Positions 52,855-60,591 of a DNA stretch of 64,000 bases are shown in pieces. The notes beneath the pieces were generated by a model. The model did not search any database. It worked only from the letters and a program-made list of their open reading frames with translations, and was not told the origin of the DNA. This DNA comes from JAWRCU01 sp033542235 (GTDB taxonomy: Bacteria; Pseudomonadota; Alphaproteobacteria; Rhizobiales; Rhizobiaceae), in assembly GCF_033542235.1 (NCBI RefSeq), contig NZ_JAWRCU010000003.1, positions 62,001 through 126,000 of the forward strand, written 5' to 3'. Numbering within the stretch: position 1 is the first letter of the stretch; each line of letters begins with the position of its first letter. The translations under genes and the position numbers were made by a program.

Positions 52855-53982
52855 ATGGCCAACACGCAAGTCGAAGGATTTCAGGGCATGCACACGCCAC
52901 TTGCAGTGGCGGGGGGGGACCATGGCACACAAAATCTGGGGAGAGAATCATCCGCCCCGCTCGGCGGAGCGACTGATCAAGGACGGCTCCACCATTCGGA
53001 AGCCGGTCACTCGCAGGCGCTGGATATTCTTCGCCGGTTCGTCTCAACTATGGGGCTCGATCTCACGGGGTTGGTCGTAGTCGCAAGTGCCGCCGAGGAA
53101 ATCGCTGTCGCAGCGGCGGCTTTGGCTGGAGCAAAGCAGGTTATCGCCGTTGCGCGAGAACCGAGGGGACGACCGCGCGCGAACGAGGCCCGGCAATACG
53201 AATTTCCGAGGGAAGAGCTCGCAAATGTGGCCGGCCACATCCACATAGTGAGACGCATGGATCCACTCGCCTGGCGCGATGTCGACATTCTCGTGTGCAG
53301 TCCCGAACTCGGGCCGATCTCGCGATCCATTGTCGAGCTGCTCCCTTCCACAGCCGTAGTGGCGCTCATGGCCGAACCTTGGGAAGTCCGGCCGGGTCTC
53401 GTCGATTTTGATGCTTGCGACGAAGTCGGTATCAAAGTCGCGGTGCCCAACCTGCGCCATCCGGCCATCGAGCAGCTCCCAGACCTGGCGCAACTATGCT
53501 GCCGACTGATCAGCAACGCCGGCTTGGATCCTACGGGTGCCAGGGTCGCCGTCTTGTGCGATACACCCTGCGGCCCGTTCATCGAGCGTGCGCTCACTAA
53601 CCGCGGCGCCAAGGTGCAAACCTTTCCTCATCCGTTGCTGCTGACCCGCGACGACTGGGACGCGGTCGTCGTTGCGTTGCGCCCCTCGGAGAAGCCAGCC
53701 ATGGACGTCAACGGCTTGGCGGCTGTCTCAGAAAATGCCCGTCGCGCGCTATTGGTGCAATTTAGCGGCGAGATCGATCGCTTGGCCGCCCGCTATTTTG
53801 GGATGCAGCTATGGCCTCAGAGAAAACCGGCGCGCGGCCAGCTGGGCCTCGCCCTGGAGACTCTCGGGGAGGCCCCGGTGTTCCGCAGATTCGTCGGCGG
53901 ACTCAAGGCGGCAGATACGGTACGGCGTGGCGCCCAACTTGCCGCCGACGAAATCGGGTTCGTCCTCACACGGGCAGCATGA
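52855..53982 (+). CDS. Orphan Rossmann-like protein, dehydrogenase-related
   Basis: A 375-residue protein that I cannot assign. The first 55 residues look disordered. Next comes a Rossmann-like half (LTGLVVVASAAEEIAVAAAALAGAKQVIAVA, shown here only in part by VVVASAAEEIAVAA), a middle block resembling the hinge of D-2-hydroxyacid dehydrogenases (DVDILVCSPELGPISRS, then ALMAEPWEVRPG and VGIKVAVPNLRHPAIEQL), and a second Rossmann-like half (GARVAVLCDTPCGPFIERAL, TRDDWDAVVVALRPS). No complete GxGxxG loop or catalytic His/Glu pair is clear. Start codon choice is uncertain; Met12 and Met66 are alternatives. It follows the branched-sugar operon on the same strand and may belong to it. Confidence 0.6.
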   Translation: MANTQVEGFQGMHTPLAVAGGDHGTQNLGRESSAPLGGATDQGRLHHSEAGHSQALDILRRFVSTMGLDLTGLVVVASAAEEIAVAAAALAGAKQVIAVAREPRGRPRANEARQYEFPREELANVAGHIHIVRRMDPLAWRDVDILVCSPELGPISRSIVELLPSTAVVALMAEPWEVRPGLVDFDACDEVGIKVAVPNLRHPAIEQLPDLAQLCCRLISNAGLDPTGARVAVLCDTPCGPFIERALTNRGAKVQTFPHPLLLTRDDWDAVVVALRPSEKPAMDVNGLAAVSENARRALLVQFSGEIDRLAARYFGMQLWPQRKPARGQLGLALETLGEAPVFRRFVGGLKAADTVRRGAQLAADEIGFVLTRAA

Positions 53983-54192
53983 TCAGGTGACCCGACGGAC
54001 AGCTTCTTGAACAAGACCGTCGAGCGCCGGTAAGGGGTGAATCGACTCCGGCGGAGCGGTCGCCAGTAGCAAACGAACCGTTTGCGAAGCCAAGCCAGAT
54101 CGCTCCGGCCGCAACTCTCACCTTGCGCTGCATGGAATGCATGGTTTGGTTTCGCACGGCACTCGAGCGCAGCGAAAATCTCGGCTGGCCCG

Positions 54193-55629
54193 TCAGAAGC
54201 CGCTATCCGCTAAGCGGCTCTGCGGTGCCAGCGCCACGGACGCGCTTCCGGCGAGACACAACAGTGGTATTAGCCACAGATTGAACAAGGGCAGATAGCC
54301 GGACACAGGAAACAGAAACAGCAACGCCGCAAGAAGGCTGGCAAGCAGGCAAACCGCTCGACCGGACGAGGGCCGGAGGCCAAGAATGGCGATTGCCGTC
54401 AGCATTCCCAGGGCAACCGCCGACAGTGGCACTCGCGTGTCCTCGTCATCGGACATGCGGATGCGCTCGGCCATTTGCGGGTGTGTATCGCGCTGCGTCA
54501 AATCATCGACACTGTCGCCATGCATCACCCTTCTTATCTGCGCTTTGGTCAGCGCCAGGGAGTAGATACGCACATCGTCGATGGCACCGGCAAACTCGAA
54601 ACTTTCCATGTCCCTACGCCTCCCGATGGAGACGCCCGCGCGCGAGCTGCGCTGCCGTGACGTTACCGGACCAACAAGAAAGCCGTTGTCCAGTTCGCCA
54701 TCCAGGTAAACGTCCAAAGTCTGCGCCGGAGCGTCGTATACGCCCGCGATGTGATGCCATGTCTTCAAGCCTAGAGGAGTAGCTCCGTACCGAGCCATCA
54801 GTTGCCCATATGCGTTGGTCAACTTGAACCCAATCGTGCGCGGTCCTTCGTCTACCGTCGTGTCGAGTTGATATCCGGCGCTCCCGCTTAACTGCGACAC
54901 CACGGCTGCGTCATCCTTTGGAAACACGGACGAATTGATCCATGCTGTGATGGTCATGCTGCCGGCGATCCGTAGAGCGGTGGACGGTTCGAAGTCGATG
55001 GAATCGGTTACGCCATCGAATGCGACGGCCCCATTGAGGACTCCCGGAACGCGTTTGGGTAGGTTCTGAAAGCGCCCGTTCAGGTAGTGCCCGGAGGAAT
55101 CCTCTGCGGTGGGCCCGCCCGGCTCGTCGAGTTTCCAATGCGCCTCGAGCATACCCGGCGATGTGAATCCTCGAGGATTTACGGGAGCCACCGAAGGAAT
55201 GAAGGCCCATAGAACGATGGCGCACGCTGCGAACGCCGCTGCTAATCCGGTCCACCGGTTCAAACTGAGTTCTAACGGCCCGACCTTGAAGCGGGTGCTG
55301 ATGCCGGCCCCGAATGCTGCGCCTATGGTGTTGGCGAGGATATCTATTACCGAGGGGTCTCGGTGCATCATCACGAACTGGCTGACTTCCGCGATCGCGG
55401 AGATCAGGGCTGCAGCGACTACGGCTCGCAGCGGGCCTGACGCCGCAAGAACCAGTCCCAGAGGTGCATATCCCGCTAGGTTTTCGACGAAGTCTGCAGG
55501 ATAGAGCGTGAAATCCAGCGTTGCGTAACCTGGTGGCCGCATCTCCACGGGGACAGCAGTGGCCGCCAGAATTAGCAGAACCGCGGGACGCGTCAGTGAG
55601 ACTCGACGCTTGCGACCGGACTCTCTCAT
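54193..55629 (-). CDS. VanZ-LamG membrane protein
   Basis: A 478-residue fusion. A VanZ-like region with four hydrophobic segments covers about residues 12-150 (VENLAGYAPLGLVLAASG, ISAIAEVSQFVM, IDILANTIGAAFGAG). A LamG/concanavalin-like domain follows (about 165-365; EAHWKLDEPGGPTAEDSSG, GVLNGAVAFDGVTDSIDF, MTITAWINSSVF, WHHIAGVYD, DVYLDGELD, GAIDDVRIYSLALTKAQI). Two more helices lie near the C-terminus (410-470). VanZ proteins without resistance loci are often found in polysaccharide clusters; the LamG part probably binds sugar outside the cell. Another LamG relic lies at 4045-4227. Its direct partners are unknown. Confidence 0.85.
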   Translation of the reverse strand: MRESGRKRRVSLTRPAVLLILAATAVPVEMRPPGYATLDFTLYPADFVENLAGYAPLGLVLAASGPLRAVVAAALISAIAEVSQFVMMHRDPSVIDILANTIGAAFGAGISTRFKVGPLELSLNRWTGLAAAFAACAIVLWAFIPSVAPVNPRGFTSPGMLEAHWKLDEPGGPTAEDSSGHYLNGRFQNLPKRVPGVLNGAVAFDGVTDSIDFEPSTALRIAGSMTITAWINSSVFPKDDAAVVSQLSGSAGYQLDTTVDEGPRTIGFKLTNAYGQLMARYGATPLGLKTWHHIAGVYDAPAQTLDVYLDGELDNGFLVGPVTSRQRSSRAGVSIGRRRDMESFEFAGAIDDVRIYSLALTKAQIRRVMHGDSVDDLTQRDTHPQMAERIRMSDDEDTRVPLSAVALGMLTAIAILGLRPSSGRAVCLLASLLAALLFLFPVSGYLPLFNLWLIPLLCLAGSASVALAPQSRLADSGF

Positions 55630-55830
55630 GACAAAAACACGGATTACGCGGTGACGGTGCGCATATATCTCCCTGTTGACGCGAGCATGCCATCTGCCCG
55701 CCGGAAGCGCGCGTAGTGACCAGCCGGCAACCCGCGGCTGGATTGGCTCGGCAGTCTAATGTCGTTCGCCTTGGCTTGAACGCCGCCTTTCGGCTTACCA
55801 CGAATGGGCGGGGCTGCAGGATATCAGCCT

Positions 55831-56259
55831 TCAGCTGGTGGCCGAAGGCCCGCTGCCTTCAGAAAGCTGCGGCTGCCCCTCTTCCTCTTCATGCCTGGCC
55901 AGGACCGGCCTCATGTCGATGAGCTGGCCCACATGTTCGAAATGGCCGGAAACCCACAGCCAGGAGTCCGGGTAGATGCCGACGATGGGGAAGCGGTTGA
56001 GCACGGCGGCGGGCACAAGGAACTCCCGGACCGTCTGAGATCGGCCGGGGAAAGTCCACTCGAACTCGACGACATCCGCTTCCGGCACGCCGGAGATAAC
56101 CAGCACTACGTCGCCGAGCGCGCCGGCCTCCTCATCGAGCGGCTGGTCCGAAACCCAGACACCGTGGCGCACATGCAATGGCAGGTAATCACGCTCGTCG
56201 TCGCGAAAGCCATGCTTGATGATGGCTTCGGTCGCGTAGGTGCGGTGATAGAGCTCCAT
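55831..56259 (-). CDS. Small protein, possibly ADP-ribosyltransferase-like fold
   Basis: A 142-residue protein that I do not firmly recognise. It begins MELYHRTYATEAIIKHGF, a pattern (LYHRT..I...GF) seen in proteins of the KptA/ADP-ribosyltransferase-like fold, and later has VWVSDQPLDEE and REFLVPAAVLNRF. No catalytic set can be fully traced. The C-terminal 20 residues are acidic and polar. It lies 99 bases after the RraA-like gene on the same strand and may be the last gene of that operon, or independent. The frame is well supported by composition, the function is not. Confidence 0.6.
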   Translation of the reverse strand: MELYHRTYATEAIIKHGFRDDERDYLPLHVRHGVWVSDQPLDEEAGALGDVVLVISGVPEADVVEFEWTFPGRSQTVREFLVPAAVLNRFPIVGIYPDSWLWVSGHFEHVGQLIDMRPVLARHEEEEGQPQLSEGSGPSATS

Positions 56260-56358
56260 GGCGCCGCCATACTAGCAGCCGGCTACAGGTTTGGCACGAT
56301 CCGGCAGATATTCCTGCATCTGCCAAGTCTAAGAGTTCGGCTTCGACCTCCGCGAATG

Positions 56359-57108
56359 CTAACTTGAGCTTTCGAGCCGGCTCGTTCTGCGCCACTCTTC
56401 ATACTCCTCGCGAGCATCCTCATGCAGCGGATAGTAGCGCTGCAGCGGCGCGCCCTGCATCAGCTTCATACGGGAGAAGTCCTCCCATTCGTGATGTACC
56501 TTGGCTGTTTCAATGACCTGTGGTGCCAGCGCAACGGGAACAACGACGGCGCCGTCATCGTCGGCCACGATGATGTCGCCCGGCATCACGGTGACACCGC
56601 CGCAGGCTATCGGCACATTGACTGCGAAGGGCATCAGGCCGGTCTGCGTGTGGAAGGCCGGCGTCCACCCGCGCACCCAAAGTGGCAGATCGAGCTTCTT
56701 GAGGTTGGGGTAGTCGCGCAGGCAGCCGTCGATGACGATGCCGGCGCCGCCACGCCCTTTGAAATAGGTCGACATCATATCGCCGAACACGCCGGCGGTC
56801 ATATCGCCGCGCGCATCGACGACCACCACGTCGCCTTCCCTGACATGATAGAGCACGTGGCGGTGGAGCTGCTTCTCGGGATCGCTGTATTCGTCCTCGC
56901 CGTAGAGATCCTCACGCTTTGGCATGAATTGCAGCGTCAGCGCCGGACCGACGATCGACTTGCCTCTGTTCCAGCTTACCGGCCCGACCATGTGCGGCTG
57001 CCTGATGCCCATGTGTCCGAGCGTGCCGGCGATCGTCGCCGCGCCGATGTCCTTAAGCGCATCGATCATCTCCCTGGGCGGTCGTTTGATATCGGGCGTG
57101 TGAGTCAT
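56359..57108 (-). CDS. RraA-like protein, sugar-acid pathway
   Basis: A 249-residue protein of the RraA/HMG-aldolase-like family. VVVDARGDMTAGVFGDMMS and GAGIVIDGCLRDYPNL carry the conserved loop with Arg-Asp (the RD of the D-x20-RD metal/substrate motif), and PGDIIVADDDGAVVVP is the typical late block. Proteins of this size beside enolase-superfamily genes are more likely aldolase- or hydratase-like enzymes of sugar-acid breakdown than regulators of RNase E. The start follows AAAGGAGAAACTCTTCC. It is 28 bases after the dehydratase gene, in one operon. Confidence 0.88.
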   Translation of the reverse strand: MTHTPDIKRPPREMIDALKDIGAATIAGTLGHMGIRQPHMVGPVSWNRGKSIVGPALTLQFMPKREDLYGEDEYSDPEKQLHRHVLYHVREGDVVVVDARGDMTAGVFGDMMSTYFKGRGGAGIVIDGCLRDYPNLKKLDLPLWVRGWTPAFHTQTGLMPFAVNVPIACGGVTVMPGDIIVADDDGAVVVPVALAPQVIETAKVHHEWEDFSRMKLMQGAPLQRYYPLHEDAREEYEEWRRTSRLESSS

Positions 57109-57136
57109 GGAAGAGTTTCTCCTTTGGGCCGCAGCC

Positions 57137-58291
57137 CTACCAGTTGGTGACCGAGCCGTCGGTGCGCCTGAGATGCGGGGCCTCCCAGAACTTGAAGCTC
57201 TGTTTCCTCACCGCCGTCTCATCGACTTCCACCCCGAGGCCAGGCGCGTCGCCGACCTCATAGACGGCGCCGTCGAGGCGCGGCTGTACGGGAAAGATCC
57301 CGGCATCGTCGAAGCCGTGGTAGAGCTCGCCGGGCGAGGCGCGCGTCTCGAGCCAGGCGAAATTGGGGACTGCCGCCGCGAAGTGGATCGTCGCAGCCGT
57401 GCAGATCGGCCCGAGCGGATTGTGAGGCATCACGTCCACGTAGTGTGCCTCGCTCCAGCCGGCGACCTTCATCGCCTCCGTCAGCCCGCCGACATTGCAG
57501 ACGTCGATCCGGTTGAACTGGTGAATGTCGCGCTCGATGTAGGGCAGGAACTGCCACTTGCTGGAGAATTCCTCGCCGATGGCGAAGGGCACGTCGGTCA
57601 GCCTGCGCAGCGCCTCATAGGCTTCCGGGGTTTCGTCGCGGATCGGCTCCTCGAGGAAATCGAGCGTGCCCGACGGCATCTTCTGGCAATAGCTGGCCGC
57701 CTCCGCGATCGTGAGGCGGTGATGGTAGTCGACCCCGAGCACGACCGCATCGCCCAGTTCCTCGCGCGCCTTGACACACCACTTCGCGGTCTCGGCGATG
57801 CTCTGGCGCGGCTCGTAAATGCCGCGGTTGTCGTGATCGGCCGGAAACAGGCGGATCGCGCGCCACCCCATAGCCACGAGTTCCTTCGCCTGCTCGACCG
57901 TCTCGGGTCCGCACGGTCCCCTGGTCGTTGCGAAGGTAGGGATATGGTCGCGCTGCCTGCCGCCGAGCAGCTGGTAGACCGGCACGCCGAGCGCCTTGCC
58001 CTTGATGTCGTGCAGGGCGATGTCGATCGCCGAGATCGCCGCCGTGAGCACGCGCCCGCCTTCGAAATACTGGCTGCGATACATTTCCTGCCAGAGCGCG
58101 CCGATGGCAAATGGATCGCGGCCGACCAGGAACTCGCGATAGTGCTCGATAGCGCCCATCACCGCTTTCTCGCGGCCGGAGAGACCGCTCTCGCCCCAAC
58201 CGTAGATACCCTCATCGGTCTCCACCTTGACGATGAGCTGATTCCTGATGCCGACCCATGTCGGATAGGGAGTGATTGCGGTAATTTTCAT
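57137..58291 (-). CDS. Enolase-superfamily sugar-acid dehydratase (galactonate-dehydratase-like)
   Basis: A 384-residue mandelate racemase/muconate lactonising enzyme family protein. Candidate metal ligands are D188 in GVDYHHR, E214 in FLEEP and E240 in AIGEEF; H190 (in DxH) and H290 (VMPHNPLGP) are candidate catalytic His residues, an arrangement like D-galactonate dehydratase. The exact sugar acid cannot be read from sequence; galactonate, gluconate-type and related aldonates are all possible. The product should be a 2-keto-3-deoxy acid that the RraA-like protein might cleave (inference). It lies downstream of the ABC importer genes across a repeat-rich gap. Confidence 0.88.
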   Translation of the reverse strand: MKITAITPYPTWVGIRNQLIVKVETDEGIYGWGESGLSGREKAVMGAIEHYREFLVGRDPFAIGALWQEMYRSQYFEGGRVLTAAISAIDIALHDIKGKALGVPVYQLLGGRQRDHIPTFATTRGPCGPETVEQAKELVAMGWRAIRLFPADHDNRGIYEPRQSIAETAKWCVKAREELGDAVVLGVDYHHRLTIAEAASYCQKMPSGTLDFLEEPIRDETPEAYEALRRLTDVPFAIGEEFSSKWQFLPYIERDIHQFNRIDVCNVGGLTEAMKVAGWSEAHYVDVMPHNPLGPICTAATIHFAAAVPNFAWLETRASPGELYHGFDDAGIFPVQPRLDGAVYEVGDAPGLGVEVDETAVRKQSFKFWEAPHLRRTDGSVTNW

Positions 58292-58357
58292 GGGCTGGCG
58301 TGCGGAATTAGGTTATCAGCGACGCACGATGTAGCCGCATATTCTCGGTCGCAAGCG

Positions 58358-58530
58358 CTGCCCCTCACTGTCCTGCCGGACATCTCTCCCCGTAAACGGG
58401 GAGAGAGATGCCGGCAGTTAGGGTTTCGCAAATCGGCAACGATGAAGGCTGGCGAAAACCGGCGCGCAGCCGTCTTCTCCCCGTTTACGGGGAGAAGGTG
58501 CCGGCAGGCGGATGAGGGGCGGCGCAAACG
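58358..58530. repeat. Inverted pair of palindromic intergenic repeats
   Basis: Two copies of the same element lie in opposite orientation. Copy 1 contains a near-perfect palindrome at 58373-58417 (CTGCCGGACATCTCTCCCCG paired with CGGGGAGAGAGATGCCGGCA). Copy 2 has a perfect hairpin at 58475-58496 (TTCTCCCCG-TTTA-CGGGGAGAA) followed by GTGCCGGCAGGCGGATGAGG. In the opposite direction copy 2 reads like copy 1, including CCCCTCA..CTGCCGG. Such elements are dispersed in rhizobial genomes. The 301-base gap 58292-58592 between dehydratase and ABC genes is otherwise empty. The hairpins could end or stabilise the importer transcript. Confidence 0.8.
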
Positions 58531-58592
58531 TTGGACGAATGGGAATGTCGACGCTGCAGCCCGTGTTATCGGGACAGGACAAGCCCGCATCA

Positions 58593-59690
58593 CTACGCCG
58601 CCTTCAGCGCCATCGTCGTCGCGCCGTCGAACAGATGCATCCTGTCCTGGTCGAACTCTATCCACACGCTCTCGTCGGGCTTGATCACCTTGCTCGGCTC
58701 GAGGCTTACATTCACCGTTTCACTGTCGACAGAAACCTGGACGAAGGTGATGTCGCCCGTCGGCTCGACGCTATAGACCTTGCCGGGCACGGCGCCGGGC
58801 TGCTCGGATCTATGGAGCTTGAGCGTCGAATGTCGCGCGCCGAGCACGGCCTTGCCGTTGCTGGCATTGCCGACCTTGCGCGCGTTGATCGGAGAGAGCG
58901 GCATTTCCCATCCGCCGGCGCCCCGGAGGAACGTATCGGTGCCCTTGGCGACGATATCGACGGGCATCAGGCTCATCGCCGGGCTGCCGACAAAGCTTGC
59001 GACGAAGGTGTTCACGGGATTCGCGAAGACATTGGCCGGCGTGTCGTATTGCTGCAGCACGCCACCATGCATGACCGCCATCTTGTCGGCCATGGTGACC
59101 GCCTCGAGCTGGTCGTGCGTCACGTAAATCACTGTAGCGTTGAGGTTGTGGTGGAAGCGCTTGATCTCGCTGCGCATCTGTACGCGCAGCTTGGCGTCCA
59201 GATTGGACAGCGGCTCGTCCATCAGGAACACCGCCGGGTCGCGTACCAGGGCGCGGCCGAGGGCGACGCGCTGCTGCTGTCCGCCCGACAGCTCTCGCGG
59301 CTTGCGGTCGAGCAGGTGCGTGATGTCGAGCACCCTCGCCGCCTCACGCACCTTCCGGTCGATCACGTCGCGGGGCTGCCTGCGCATCTGCAGAGGAAAG
59401 GCGAGATTGTTGAAGACCGTCTTGTTGGGATAGAGCGCGTAGTTCTGGAAGACCATGGCGATGTCCCGATCCTTGGGATCGAGGTCGTTTACCACCTGGT
59501 CGCCGATGACGATGTCGCCCGATGTGATCGGGATCAGCCCCGCGACGAGATTGAGCGTGGTTGTCTTGCCGCAGCCTGAAGGGCCGACGAGCGCAACGAA
59601 CTCGCCATCATTGACCGTCAGCGAGACGTCATTTACGGCTTTGAAGCTGCCATAGGTCTTGACGAGATCTTTGAGGACCACGTGGGCCAT
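58593..59690 (-). CDS. Sugar ABC transporter ATP-binding protein (UgpC/MalK type)
   Basis: A 365-residue ATPase with a C-terminal regulatory OB-fold (TOBE) part. Walker A GPSGCGKT is at residues 36-43, the signature LSGGQQQRVALGRALV near 130-145, and Walker B VFLMDEPLSNLD near 150. The start at 59690 (MAHVVLKDLV) follows GGGAG; the frame is open further upstream without domain sequence. It begins 11 bases after the stop of the second permease gene. With two permeases and a binding protein it forms a complete CUT1-type importer. The neighbouring dehydratase and RraA-like genes suggest that the cargo is a sugar acid or an oligosaccharide yielding one. Confidence 0.93.
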   Translation of the reverse strand: MAHVVLKDLVKTYGSFKAVNDVSLTVNDGEFVALVGPSGCGKTTTLNLVAGLIPITSGDIVIGDQVVNDLDPKDRDIAMVFQNYALYPNKTVFNNLAFPLQMRRQPRDVIDRKVREAARVLDITHLLDRKPRELSGGQQQRVALGRALVRDPAVFLMDEPLSNLDAKLRVQMRSEIKRFHHNLNATVIYVTHDQLEAVTMADKMAVMHGGVLQQYDTPANVFANPVNTFVASFVGSPAMSLMPVDIVAKGTDTFLRGAGGWEMPLSPINARKVGNASNGKAVLGARHSTLKLHRSEQPGAVPGKVYSVEPTGDITFVQVSVDSETVNVSLEPSKVIKPDESVWIEFDQDRMHLFDGATTMALKAA

Positions 59691-59700
59691 CGGCAACTCC

Positions 59701-60591
59701 CTAGTGCTTGACAGCGCCTTCTGTGAGTGCGCGTACGAAGAACCGTTGCAGGACAAGGAATAGCACCACGACCGGCACGCTCATCATGAAGCTGGCCGCC
59801 ATCAGGCCGGGAAAGTCCGTCGTGTTTTCCGAGAAGAAGCGCTGGATGCCGACCGGCAGGGTCAACTGCTCGTTCTTGGTGAGGAAAGTGTAGGCGTAGA
59901 TGTACTCGTTCCACGCGCCGATGAAGGAATAGATCGCGGTGGCGAGGATTCCCGGCGTCGAGAGCGGCATCACGATCCTGATGAAGGCCTGGAACCGCGT
60001 AGCCCCATCGATGCGTGCCGCCTGCTCGAGCTGCACCGGAATGTTGTCGTAGAAGCCCTTGAGCAGCCAAATCGCCAGCGGCAGGCCGAAGGTGAGATAG
60101 GTGAGGATCAGCGAGCCATGCGTGTTCACCAGCCCGAGCGCGCGCATCAGGATGAAGAGCGGCACGAGAAAGATCACCGCCGGGAACATGTTGCGCAGGA
60201 GCACGGCGAAGAAGAGGAAGTTCCGGCCGGGGAAGCTGAAGCGGGAAAAGGCGTAGGCCGCGGGGACAGCCACGATCACCGAAAGGATTGTCGTGAAGGT
60301 CGACACTAGAAGGCTGTTCCAGAAGAAACGGAGGAAGTCCTGGCCGACGCTGTTCTGCGGATCCAGTAGCTTCTGGTAGCTGGCAAGCGTAGGCGCCTCC
60401 GGCCACCATTGCGGCGGGAATTGCATCGCCGCGAACCCGGACTTGATCGAGGTGATCAGCATCCAGATCATCGGGACCGCCGTGTAAAGCAGCATGAAGA
60501 CGAGGAAGATTCGACCGCCCCACCGCCACCCGTCGATGCGCATTCGGCGACCGGCCCGGGCTCGAAGGGCTGTCTCGGCAATCGTGCTCAT
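59701..60591 (-). CDS. Sugar ABC transporter permease (MalG type)
   Basis: A 296-residue inner-membrane permease with six helices. The EAA loop reads EQAARIDGATRFQAFIRIVM, the contact site for the ATPase. The start at 60591 (MSTIAETALR) overlaps the stop of the first permease gene by four bases (ATGA). A longer in-frame reading that runs to 61473 is only an open frame over the other permease gene and is not real. The family is MalG/UgpE. Confidence 0.93.
   Translation of the reverse strand: MSTIAETALRARAGRRMRIDGWRWGGRIFLVFMLLYTAVPMIWMLITSIKSGFAAMQFPPQWWPEAPTLASYQKLLDPQNSVGQDFLRFFWNSLLVSTFTTILSVIVAVPAAYAFSRFSFPGRNFLFFAVLLRNMFPAVIFLVPLFILMRALGLVNTHGSLILTYLTFGLPLAIWLLKGFYDNIPVQLEQAARIDGATRFQAFIRIVMPLSTPGILATAIYSFIGAWNEYIYAYTFLTKNEQLTLPVGIQRFFSENTTDFPGLMAASFMMSVPVVVLFLVLQRFFVRALTEGAVKH

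Noticed and set aside
58373..58496. CRISPR array suspected from repeated hairpins
   Set aside because: There are only two copies, in opposite orientation, with no regular spacers and no cas genes; they are palindromic intergenic repeats.
57107..58684. Long plus-strand open frame (525 codons) opposite the dehydratase gene
   Set aside because: It mirrors the conserved enolase-superfamily gene on the other strand, has no domain of its own, and long antisense frames are expected in GC-rich codon-biased DNA.
58512..59579. Plus-strand open frame (355 codons) opposite the ABC ATPase gene
   Set aside because: It is antisense to a clear ATP-binding protein and contains no motif.
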